A DNA stretch of 42,693 bases. It comes from Mogibacterium sp. GTDB taxonomy: Bacteria; Bacillota; Clostridia; Peptostreptococcales; Anaerovoracaceae. Positions 23,435 through 31,481 of this stretch are shown one piece after another. Made by a program: the position numbers and the translations under genes. Below the pieces are notes generated by a model that saw nothing but the letters and a program-made list of their open reading frames with translations, was not told the origin of the DNA and did not search any database. Every line of letters begins with the position of its first letter. The stretch's first letter is position 1. The stretch lies in the NCBI GenBank assembly GCA_017505405.1, contig JAFVPI010000120.1, forward strand, positions 1-42,693. The letters are read 5' to 3'.

Positions 23435-24196
23435 TTATATGACTTCCACATCATTTTCCCTGCAGGCTGCCAGGAATGATTCCGGCAGGCCGCCGTCAGA
23501 GATAACGACATCCACATCCTTAAGGGAGCCAAATGTAAAGGTGCTGTGTTTGCCTATTTTTGTGGAATCCATCAGTACGATGGTCTTAAGCGCCCTATTG
23601 ATCACAGTCTGTTTGAGCTGGGATTCTTCATATACATTACATGCGAATCCGGATTCCTCATCGTAAGTTGTTACACCCATAAAGGCCAGATCAAACGTCA
23701 TCTTCTGCAGTTCTCCGATTCCCTGTGATCCGCAGATGCTCAGGCTATATCTGTTCAACGAACCTCCCGGAACCATGACTTTTGGTTTCTCCAGGCGGGC
23801 CAGTTCCATAGCACAGCTGATGCTGCTTGTTACGATCAGATTTGGCTGATCATCAAGTTCAGCCGCCAGCATTGTAGTCGTGCTTCCCGAGTCGAGGAAG
23901 ATAGCCGTTCCCGGAACGATCATCTCCTTCGCTTTCATGATGATGGCTTTCTTGGCATCCACATTTCTTATGCTGCGCCGGCTCATAAAGTCATCTGTGC
24001 CTACAACTACATCTACTGAGCGTGCACCTCCGTGTATACGGACTATTCTCTTATTGTCGTCCAGATTTTTCAGATCTGTACGAAGAGTCATGTCCGAAAC
24101 ATTTGGAAATGCTTCTTTCAGCTGTGTGAATGTAACCTCTCCTTTTTCGTTGATCAATGTGACGATAGCACTGCGTCTGCTTTCAACAGAATCCAT
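23435..24196 (-). CDS. DeoR-family transcriptional regulator
   Basis: A 253-residue regulator with an N-terminal winged HTH (ESRRSAIVTLINEKGEVTF, then MTLRTDLKNLDDNKRIVRIHGGA) and a C-terminal sugar-phosphate sensor domain (LDSGSTTTMLA, MGVTTYDEESGFAC, MDSTKIGKHS). DeoR proteins of this type repress sugar operons until a phosphorylated sugar binds. The start at 24196 follows AAGGAGG. It lies between the dehydrogenase and the PTS gene and probably controls the whole operon through sites near 25584-25685. Confidence 0.93.
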   Translation of the reverse strand: MDSVESRRSAIVTLINEKGEVTFTQLKEAFPNVSDMTLRTDLKNLDDNKRIVRIHGGARSVDVVVGTDDFMSRRSIRNVDAKKAIIMKAKEMIVPGTAIFLDSGSTTTMLAAELDDQPNLIVTSSISCAMELARLEKPKVMVPGGSLNRYSLSICGSQGIGELQKMTFDLAFMGVTTYDEESGFACNVYEESQLKQTVINRALKTIVLMDSTKIGKHSTFTFGSLKDVDVVISDGGLPESFLAACRENDVEVI

Positions 24197-24252
24197 ACTT
24201 CCTCCTTCCGGGATCAGTCCCAGCGTTCCCGGAAGAATTCTGTACCGATCCA

Positions 24253-25512
24253 CTATGCTGTAAAGTTCGCCAGAAGATATTCTTCTGCCTCAGGGCACCA
24301 GAGACCTCTGTGTGCATCTACGATATCAGCAAGAGCAGTAAATCTTTCATCCTCTTTTCCCTTTTCTCTGAGATCTGTCAGAGCGATAAGAGGAAGATCG
24401 ATGTGGTTATAAATCAGCTTCTTTCCGCCAGGGATCTTAGGCAGATCGAGAATAGTCTCTCCTGCGACTGCAAGTCCGCCGATGTGTGTGATCATAACGG
24501 CCGGATTGATCCTTCCAGCTGCGGTCAGATCCAGACATTCTATCATGTCGGCTGTATTTCCGCCGGTAGTACCCATTACATGTGTGGAGTTGTAGTGGAC
24601 ATCATAGAAATTGATCTTTGCGCTGAATTCCTTATCTGTAGGGCCTGCGAAGAAATTGAGACAGCCATCTCTGCCGAGGATACCGCTGGACTGCTCAACA
24701 ACAGCTGCGACCGGAGCATAGCACAGAACATCATCAAAACCTGTTCCGTCAGTCATTCCGCGAAGATATGCAACCGGATCATCGACTTCAGCTGTATTTA
24801 CAAAGTGAAGCTCGATTCCGTTTTCCTTTGCCTCTTCAGTCGGGAAAAGTTCTTCTGCTCTTGCAAGTCTGTCCTTGTTTACATCAGTAACGACGATCAT
24901 TCCCGGACGTCTGTCGCAGTTCATGGCATAGCTCAGAGCACCAAGTCCCATCGGACCGGCACCTGCCAGGATGGCAAGCTTGCCGCCTTCTACAATACCC
25001 ATTTCATGAGTATATACACCCATCTTTGTGTGGTATGCCGCATGGAAAGCGCCTACACTGCATGAGTAAGGCTCTGCCAGGGATGCCTCATAATAAGCGC
25101 GTCCCTTATACTCCAGCATGCATCCGAGTTCCATTACCTCAGCAGGAATGATGCAATAAGTAGCATTTCCGCCAAAGAACTCATAGGAGTATCCCGGACT
25201 CCACATTGTTCCCTTGTAGTTGAGGGCCGGCTGAAGAGTGAACTTCATGCCCGGTTTGAACTTGTCCTGATGTGCCTTTCCGACCTTTACGATATCACCG
25301 GCCATCTCGTGGCCCATGATAGCAGGATGATCGGCAACATCTTCATGGACTCTTTTGTGCTCCACACCCAGGATGGCGCACTTGTGGGTGGACATGCAGA
25401 CAGTGTCGGATACCACCTTCACAAGGATCTCATCATCCCTGATCTCAGGAAGCTCGAATTCATCGAGGCGCAGATCATTTGCAGCGTGAAGTCTTACTGC
25501 TTTTGCTTTCAT
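24253..25512 (-). CDS. SorE-like zinc-dependent alcohol dehydrogenase
   Basis: A 419-residue medium-chain dehydrogenase closely resembling L-sorbose-1-phosphate reductase SorE. Shared features recalled from SorE are the N-terminus KAVRLHAANDLRL, VCMSTHKCAILGVEHKR, PAIMGHEMAGDIVKVG (zinc His/Glu), GYSYEFFGG, LAGAGPMGLGALSYA (NAD-binding) and LNFFAGPTDKEFSA. It would interconvert a ketose phosphate and a hexitol phosphate using NAD(P)H. The start at 25512 follows AAGGAGG. It is the first gene of the operon with deoR and the PTS. Confidence 0.85.
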   Translation of the reverse strand: MKAKAVRLHAANDLRLDEFELPEIRDDEILVKVVSDTVCMSTHKCAILGVEHKRVHEDVADHPAIMGHEMAGDIVKVGKAHQDKFKPGMKFTLQPALNYKGTMWSPGYSYEFFGGNATYCIIPAEVMELGCMLEYKGRAYYEASLAEPYSCSVGAFHAAYHTKMGVYTHEMGIVEGGKLAILAGAGPMGLGALSYAMNCDRRPGMIVVTDVNKDRLARAEELFPTEEAKENGIELHFVNTAEVDDPVAYLRGMTDGTGFDDVLCYAPVAAVVEQSSGILGRDGCLNFFAGPTDKEFSAKINFYDVHYNSTHVMGTTGGNTADMIECLDLTAAGRINPAVMITHIGGLAVAGETILDLPKIPGGKKLIYNHIDLPLIALTDLREKGKEDERFTALADIVDAHRGLWCPEAEEYLLANFTA

Positions 25513-25583
25513 AATTACCTCCTTAATGATAATACATAAGAGTTGTTGTGTCGATAGTTTTGCTGACACATTTCTTATATTTT

Positions 25584-25600
25584 GTTGTTGCTTTAACAAC
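25584..25600. promoter_or_regulatory. Operator-like palindrome downstream of the sorE promoter
   Basis: GTTGTT-GCTTT-AACAAC, 6-bp arms, starts 8 bases past the -10 box of the sorE promoter. A further GTTGTTGTGTC and a GTGTC...GACAC pair lie closer to the gene (about 25530-25567). It fits a repressor site, most simply for the DeoR protein encoded in the operon. Confidence 0.5.
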
Positions 25601-25607
25601 CTGGCTT

Positions 25608-25637
25608 ATTATAATAACAATTTTATGCGCTTGTCAA
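25608..25637 (-). promoter_or_regulatory. Promoter of the sorE-deoR-mtlA operon
   Basis: TTGACA (25632-25637), an 18-bp spacer and TATAAT (25608-25613) on the minus strand, about 96 bases upstream of the sorE-like start. Both boxes match consensus. Confidence 0.8.
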
Positions 25638-25640
25638 CTG

Positions 25641-25685
25641 TTATTTCAAAAATAATTTAAAATTTTTACTTTTATTTCAAAAATA
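25641..25685. repeat. Direct repeats upstream of the sorE promoter
   Basis: TTATTTCAAAAATA occurs at 25641-25654 and again at 25672-25685, identical over 14 bases and 31 bp apart (three helical turns). The first copy nearly abuts the -35 box. The spacing suggests two binding sites for a regulator on one DNA face. Confidence 0.6.
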
Positions 25686-25715
25686 TCCAAAATTTGCATT
25701 GCACCCAACAAAAAA

Positions 25716-25735
25716 CGGCTGTATTTCTGCAGCCG
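25716..25735 (-). terminator. Intrinsic terminator of the flavoprotein gene
   Basis: CGGCTG / CAGCCG stem with an 8-base loop, followed on the minus strand by TTTTTTG. It ends the flavoprotein transcript upstream of the sorE promoter region. Confidence 0.8.
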
Positions 25736-25771
25736 CCTTTAGCATATATAGAAATTTTTTCGTAAATCGTT

Positions 25772-26407
25772 TTACCGCGCTAATTGCATTCCCATTTCGT
25801 ATGCCCTTTTACATTCCTCCGGGAATACAGTCTCGTGTCTCTTCTGTTTTGCTTCAGGATCAAACAGCGTCCATTCCCAGTCCGTTTTGCTGTAGTCTTT
25901 CAGCTGAAGGGTATCTCCGCTGATGCAGACCTCCGCAGGCCCTACAAAGCGGGAAAGTGTCTGCTGATAATTCTGAATAAGCTGCTGATACATCGTATCC
26001 GGTGCATTGCTCGTCATGATCAGCAGGACCGGTATCGGATGCTCATTGCAGCATGGAGTTTCCATATTGTATGTGAGATTCTGGAAGATCAGTCTCTCAT
26101 ACAGGGCGCGGAATGAAGATGTCAGTTCTCCGAGGTAATTCGGGGAGCCGATGATCAGTCCGTCCGCCTCACGGATATCATCCAGAACAGGCGTCAGCCC
26201 GTCCCGGCAGATACAACGCCCCTTGAATCTTTCTTTCTTGCATCCGAAGCATGAAATACAGCCTGTAAATCTCTCAAGCCTGAACAGGTCATATCTTTTT
26301 ACTTCCGCACCGGCAGACTCCGCTCCTTTTGATGCCTCCGAGATCAGCGTCTCCGTATTCCATCCCATTCTCGGACCTGCATTTACCGCAATGATCTTCT
26401 TACTCAT
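25772..26407 (-). CDS. Iron-sulfur flavoprotein / NADPH-dependent FMN reductase family
   Basis: A 211-residue flavodoxin-like protein. The N-terminal AVNAGPRMGWNTETLI is the FMN phosphate loop, and GSPNYLGELTSSFRALYERL is the flavin ring-binding segment. A compact Cys cluster (Cys50, Cys53, Cys56, Cys65 and Cys67) resembles the [4Fe-4S] site of archaeal and clostridial iron-sulfur flavoproteins. It is probably an electron-transfer or oxygen-stress protein. A GGAGGG site precedes the start. It stands between the penicillin-binding protein gene and its own terminator. Confidence 0.85.
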   Translation of the reverse strand: MSKKIIAVNAGPRMGWNTETLISEASKGAESAGAEVKRYDLFRLERFTGCISCFGCKKERFKGRCICRDGLTPVLDDIREADGLIIGSPNYLGELTSSFRALYERLIFQNLTYNMETPCCNEHPIPVLLIMTSNAPDTMYQQLIQNYQQTLSRFVGPAEVCISGDTLQLKDYSKTDWEWTLFDPEAKQKRHETVFPEECKRAYEMGMQLAR

Positions 26408-26482
26408 TTACTGTTTCCCTCCACAATATGTCTGTGCCTTTATCCTGAAACTGCTGCGCCTTGTTTCGATAACGGTTACTTT

Positions 26483-28696
26483 TTATGGTCGTGTATTTTC
26501 AGTATAATACTCTCCGTAAACATTGACTACGTTTTCGGGCTGCGGCGGGTATTCTCCCTCCGTTATGTCAGGTATCTGCCTCATTATCCTGCTCCACAGC
26601 AGAGCCGCACTCGCGGATGATGAACTCATTGCTTTATTCTTATCTGTTCCTATCCATAGAGCTGCTGAGTATTTAGGCGTGAATCCAACGAACCAGAAGT
26701 CGTAGTTATCATTTGTTGTTCCTGTTTTGCCTCCGACCTGCACGCCGTATATCGACGCGTTTCCGGCTATTCCTCTTGATACCACAGATTCAAGGCAGTC
26801 TCTCATTATGAATGCCACTCCCTCATCGAGCACCCTTGTTGTCTCAGGCTCCTTTTCAAGGAGGGTCTTTCCTCTTGAGCTTACGACCTTTGTATATGAA
26901 GAGCCGGAGTTTCTTTCGCCTCCGTTTGGAAAAACTGCGTAAGCAAGCGCCATGTCAAGCGGGGTCACCCCGTATGTCATTGCACCAAGAGCCATTGCTG
27001 CCGGATTGTAATCATTTACCGGCTGCGACAGATCATCGGCGAGAGTCGAAATGCCGTACTTTCTGAGCATTTCCATTGAATAGTCTGCCCCGACCTGAAG
27101 CTGTATCTTGACCGCACAGGTATTGATCGACTGCTGAAGGGCTGTTCTGAATGTCCGGTAACCGGAGAAGCGCCTTGAGAAGTTGAGAGGCCAGACTTCG
27201 CCGTCTATCAGAAGCCTTTCGTCTATCACTGTTGATCCTGCCGTAATATATTTTCCCCACCTGTATACGCCCTGTCTGTCAACACCGTAATCAACAAACG
27301 GGAATGGCATGTTTCTCTTAGCATAATCTTCGCTTTTCTGAAGCGCTGCTGAATACACGGCCAGCGGTTTTATGGATGATCCCGGCTGACGGGGAGATGT
27401 TGCTCTGTTGAACAGCATCTGACCGGATGTGTTTCTCCCGCCTACCATGGCGCGGATCCGGCCGGTACCGACCTCAGTCACCACCATGGCTGCCTGAGGC
27501 GTCTCCTCGGAATACGGGAAATTATAATCATCGCTGAACTCCGTATTGATAGCTCTCTGTATATCCTGATCTATCGTTGAGTAAATACGCAGGCCGCCGG
27601 TGTGGATGAACTGCTCTGCCTCCTCTTTTGTCATGGAATACTTCTCCGCAAGATCATTCGCTACCTCTTATGTCAGGTAATCCGTGAAATATGTGAGCTC
27701 CTTTGGTTTTTTCTCTATATGCGGGTGAAGAACCTTTGACAGCTTTTTTTTGGCCTTCTTCGCCTCAGCAGAGTCTATGTAGCCCTGTTCTTCCATCAGA
27801 TCGAGCACCAGATCGCGTCTTTCGGCAGCAGAATCATTTGCATATAATTTGGACTTCTTGAGGTAAGTCGTGTTCTCATCCTCTTCGTCTTTAAGCAGAG
27901 CGTAGGTGTCCGGCGCCTGCGGAAGCGCAGCAAGCGCAGCGCTTTCAGCCAGCGAAAGCTCGCTCACTTCCTTTCCGAAATATGTATAGGCAGCGGATTT
28001 TATCCCGTAGCAGCCATACCCAAGATATATAGTGTTCAGATAAGCCTCAAGTATCTCGTCTTTCGAATAAACCCTTTCGATCTTCAGGGCATATACCATT
28101 TCGCGTACTTTACGCTTTATCGTTCGTTCGCTCTTTATATCCGCAAGGAACACATTCCTGGCCAGCTGCTGCGTTATGGTGGATGTGCCGCTGATCTCAC
28201 TCGTTTTTCCGGTCAGTTTGCTGAGAACAGCGCCGAACAGTCTTTTATAGTTGAGTCCGTGGTGGCTGTAGAAAGTTTTGTCTTCAATAGCAATAAAGGC
28301 ATTCTTTGTATTCTCAGGGATGTCGTTTATGGAGACTATCTCCCTATCTTCGGTGTAATAGAGTTTATCGATCTCTTTACCTTTTGAGTCATAGATCAGG
28401 GAACTAAGATCTATGTTTGTATAGATGCTGGTGGCATCAGGATTGATTTCCGGGACAGAATTCCATACGTATCTGACAGCAAGTGCCGCCGCAATCAAAA
28501 AAACGCACAGGATCACTGCCACAACGCGCAGCCATTTATGGCGTCTGGTGGTTCCTTTATCCCTGCCTTTTTTTGAGCCGAAAAGCCGCCTTCTTCCTTT
28601 CCGTTTGACATCGCTGTCAATTTCTTTCCAGGTGAAGTTAACCTTTCCCTTATTATCTTTTTCTTTGCCGTCTGTATTATCTGTCATCACTGTCAA
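26483..28696 (-). pseudogene. Class A penicillin-binding protein with in-frame stop
   Basis: One continuous frame encodes a bifunctional PBP1A-type enzyme interrupted by TAA at 27668-27670. The N-terminal part (342 codons) has a basic cytoplasmic tail, one membrane helix and the GT51 glycosyltransferase motifs EDKTFYSHHG, GTSTITQQLARN and LEAYLNTIYLG. After the stop the frame continues with EVANDLAEKYSMTKEE and the transpeptidase domain: SSIK, SIN and KTGTT. The second part could restart at ATG 27634, which has GGAG 9 bases upstream, but would lack a membrane anchor. The 5' start is TTG 28696 or ATG 28687. The stop may be a real mutation or a sequence error. Confidence 0.75.
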
Positions 28697-28715
28697 TACT
28701 TGCTCTTAACAGTCA

Positions 28716-28744
28716 TGGCACATATCCTTCACGGATATGTGCCA
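28716..28744. promoter_or_regulatory. Hairpin in the leader of the penicillin-binding protein gene
   Basis: TGGCACATATCC / GGATATGTGCCA, a perfect 12-bp stem with a 5-base loop, about 20 bases upstream of the start. No T-run follows on either strand. It could be an operator or an RNA structure limiting translation. Confidence 0.55.
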
Positions 28745-28810
28745 CATGGAATGCTCACAGTGTACACACTATTTTCCCTTTAATCCGTCGCTCTGTCAAG
28801 GCAGTTGACA

Positions 28811-29701
28811 TTAATGTTTTTCGTTTAAAGTTACTATCCTGATGAATTCACTCATTACAGGATTGATCCAGCGGTCCTTGCTGCACAAATAATACGAATT
28901 CATGCTTAACCCGTGATCCTTGACCTGCACTTTTATAAGCTCATCATTGTCAATATAGTCTGCGGCAACATACTCAGGCAGCAGCGCAACGCCATACCCT
29001 CCGCGAAGTATACGTATTATAGCCTCCACTGATCCGATATCCATAACGGGCTCCAGGTCGATGCCCATCCTGAAAAGCTTCTTTTCAAGGATCGCGCTGT
29101 ATCCGATCTCTCTTGTCGATGTTATGAACTGATCACTGACCGCCTCACTGATGCTCAGACCCTCTTTTTTCAGCAGCGGATTCCCGGGATAAGTGACAAA
29201 GATCAGCGGCTCCGGTTTGCTTGCAAAAGTAAGGAAATCCGGGTCGCTGTTTTCCTCATCAAGCCTGACCAGGAAATCGATCTCTCCACGCGCCAGTCTC
29301 CGGGCAGCATCATCGACATAATCCGAGGTTCTGACTGATATGAATACCCCCGGATGAAGTTCACTGTATTTCAGCACGATCCCGGGCAGAACATGATCTG
29401 CATATGAAGACGGCGCACAGATGCTGAGTGAGCCGGTAAGCGGCCCGTCATGTCCGATACTGTTAACTGCTTCTTCCTCTGCCCGCAGCATGTTAAGTGC
29501 ATATGGAAGGAATGTCTTCCCCTCGTGTGTCAGATAGACCCTCTTTCCTATCCTGTCAAAAAGCGGGACCCCCAGCTCCTTTTCCATCGATTTTATCTGT
29601 GCAGTCACCGCTGCCTGGGAGTAACCGAGCAGTTCAGCTGCCTTAGTGAAGCTGCCCGCTTCAACTATCTTTACAAATGTCTTAGCGTTTCTGTTCTCCA
29701 T
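28811..29701 (-). CDS. LysR-family transcriptional regulator
   Basis: A 296-residue regulator with an N-terminal HTH (FVKIVEAGSFTKAAELLGYSQ, then VTAQIKSMEKELGVPLFDRIG) and a C-terminal periplasmic-binding-like effector domain. The ATG at 29701 is preferred to a GTG at 29710. It is divergent from a YgjV-family gene across 103 bases, the common layout in which a LysR protein controls its neighbour and itself. The effector is unknown. Confidence 0.93.
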   Translation of the reverse strand: MENRNAKTFVKIVEAGSFTKAAELLGYSQAAVTAQIKSMEKELGVPLFDRIGKRVYLTHEGKTFLPYALNMLRAEEEAVNSIGHDGPLTGSLSICAPSSYADHVLPGIVLKYSELHPGVFISVRTSDYVDDAARRLARGEIDFLVRLDEENSDPDFLTFASKPEPLIFVTYPGNPLLKKEGLSISEAVSDQFITSTREIGYSAILEKKLFRMGIDLEPVMDIGSVEAIIRILRGGYGVALLPEYVAADYIDNDELIKVQVKDHGLSMNSYYLCSKDRWINPVMSEFIRIVTLNEKH

Positions 29702-29804
29702 ATCGTTCACTTTTTTTGATCGATTTAATAATTTTTATTAGTTTTACAAATCAATTATACCCTGCTATCCTACAATTGCAAGAAGGAAACAACAGGAGGA
29801 GATC

Positions 29805-30329
29805 ATGAGCGGGATCATTATACAGGCAATCGGATTCATAGGAGTGGCATTCTTTATAGCCTCGTACCAGATGCGGTCCAACAGATCCCTGTTCCTCTTC
29901 CAGCTTATCGGCTGTCTGGTATTCACAGTACAGTTTCTGATCCTCGGAGCATATACCGGCGCACTGAGTCTGATGATCAACGTGCTGAGGAATCTGCTGC
30001 TTCTCAGGATCGGCGACTGGAAATGGGTAAAGAGCAAACTCACGCTTTCAGTTATTCTGCTGATGCTCACCGCAGTCACCATATATACATGGGCAGGATG
30101 GCTCAGCCTGCTGCCGCTCATGTCGGTAGGGATCACAAGCATAGGATACTGGACAAACAACGCTCAGAAAATCAGGCTGTCCCAGATGTTCGGTTCGCCT
30201 TGCACGCTTCTGTACGATGCGCTGATCTGCTCCTGGGGAGGAGTCCTCAACGAGTCGATCGCCCTTGTGTCAATAATCGTGTCCATATGCAGATTCGGAT
30301 GGGCCAGCCTTGCAGAAACAGAAGCCTAG
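29805..30329 (+). CDS. YgjV-family inner membrane protein
   Basis: A 174-residue protein with about five hydrophobic helices that I recognise as the YgjV family (Imp-YgjV). Features are an N-terminal IGFIGVAFFIASYQMRSNRS, then YTGALSLMINVLRNLLL and a C-terminal WGGVLNESIALVS. An AGGAGG site lies 5 bases before the start. A possible promoter TTTACA-17-TATCCT lies in the divergent region with the LysR gene. Function is unknown; a regulated transport role is only a guess. Confidence 0.8.
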   Translation: MSGIIIQAIGFIGVAFFIASYQMRSNRSLFLFQLIGCLVFTVQFLILGAYTGALSLMINVLRNLLLLRIGDWKWVKSKLTLSVILLMLTAVTIYTWAGWLSLLPLMSVGITSIGYWTNNAQKIRLSQMFGSPCTLLYDALICSWGGVLNESIALVSIIVSICRFGWASLAETEA

Positions 30330-30414
30330 CAGAAAGACCGGTATTCTTTCTTCGTTAACTACAGGGTCTGCGCCCGTGTCTGATAAACATCATCATTATC
30401 CAGGAGGTATCATA

Positions 30415-30636
30415 ATGAACAAGAAGATCGTAGTTCTCTGTGCCGTTTTGGCAGTCGTTTTCGACCTTATCGCATGCATCGGTGACAGCAACGCAGCTGT
30501 ATACTCAATCTTCATGGGACTGTGCTGCGCAGCATTCTGTGCATATGTATATGGACTGTTCCGTGTAGGATACACCAGAAAAGATTTCTCTGAGATCGAA
30601 GCAAAGTCAGAAGACAGCTTCAGGAAAGCTGCATAA
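30415..30636 (+). CDS. Small two-helix membrane protein, function unknown
   Basis: A 73-residue protein starting at ATG 30415 with an excellent CAGGAGG site; a longer frame from 30310 was rejected. It has two predicted membrane helices (about residues 4-21 and 26-50, with a run of small residues and three Cys) and a charged C-terminal tail (KDFSEIEAKSEDSFRK). It follows the YgjV-family gene by 85 bases and is followed by a terminator. I do not recognise the family. Confidence 0.75.
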   Translation: MNKKIVVLCAVLAVVFDLIACIGDSNAAVYSIFMGLCCAAFCAYVYGLFRVGYTRKDFSEIEAKSEDSFRKAA

Positions 30637-30673
30637 TGTCAAGACAGCAATTCCATAATCAATACCATATGAT

Positions 30674-30714
30674 CAAAGGCTCCGGGCACTGATCCAACAG
30701 TCCCGGAGCCTTTG
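30674..30714. terminator. Convergent intrinsic terminator
   Basis: CAAAGGCTCCGGG / CCCGGAGCCTTTG, a perfect 13-bp stem with a 15-base loop. It lies between the small membrane protein gene and the end of the ABC ATPase gene and can serve both strands, though T-runs are short. Confidence 0.75.
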
Positions 30715-30722
30715 TATCCGTT

Positions 30723-31457
30723 TTACCAGCCCATATCCTCAAGCCATCTTACCGTCTTTTGTTCGCGCACTCTGCTGTCACCCTCTGCATACTTTCCGAG
30801 TTTCAGTTCGCCTCTGATCTCCCCATCCAGTATGTACAGTATCCTTTCACATATGGCAGCGACCCTGCTGTCATGAGTGACCATCAGTACTGTTGTTCCC
30901 TCAATATTCATTCTGATAAAGGCTTCCATCACTTCCGAAGCTGCTGTCTGATTAAGAGCACCGGTAGGTTCATCTGCAAAAATGATCTCCGGTCCCATCA
31001 TCATGCTGCGGCATATACATGCCCGCTGAAGCTGTCCGCCTGATACTTCATTAACTTTACGCTCCGCCAGATCACCGATATGAAAACTGTCCATCAGAGC
31101 TTTTGCCTTTGCATAGTATTCCCTTTTGTGCTTTCTGTCCGCATGGACTGCCGGAAGCACGATATTGTCGATTATGTTCAGATTATCCAGCATGTTCATC
31201 TGCTGAAACACAAACCCCATCCTGTTCAGTCTCAGCTCAGCTTTTTCATCCTCACTGAGTCCGGTGATCTCTGTACCGCACAGCATGACCTCTCCATCAT
31301 CCGGTTTATCCATTCCGGAAACATTATACAGAAGAGTTGATTTGCCCGAGCCGGATGGACCCATGACAGCGACGATCTCACCTTCTCCTATCTCAAAACT
31401 GACGTTCCTGAGGATATCGCCTTTCTTCAGATCATTTACTTTCAGTATTGCACTCAT
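30723..31457 (-). CDS. ABC transporter ATPase, MacB/LolD type
   Basis: A 244-residue ATPase with Walker A GPSGSGKST (residues 33-41), a Q-loop in FVFQQMNML, signature VSGGQLQRA, Walker B IIFADEPTGALN and H-loop VTHDSR. The GALN variant after Walker B is typical of the MacB/LolD/BceA group that works with FtsX-like permeases. The GGAG site is 7 bases before the start. It follows the permease by 24 bases as the last gene of a TetR-controlled efflux operon. Confidence 0.93.
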   Translation of the reverse strand: MSAILKVNDLKKGDILRNVSFEIGEGEIVAVMGPSGSGKSTLLYNVSGMDKPDDGEVMLCGTEITGLSEDEKAELRLNRMGFVFQQMNMLDNLNIIDNIVLPAVHADRKHKREYYAKAKALMDSFHIGDLAERKVNEVSGGQLQRACICRSMMMGPEIIFADEPTGALNQTAASEVMEAFIRMNIEGTTVLMVTHDSRVAAICERILYILDGEIRGELKLGKYAEGDSRVREQKTVRWLEDMGW

Positions 31458-31481
31458 GGCTGACTCCGTTCTATCCTTTAT

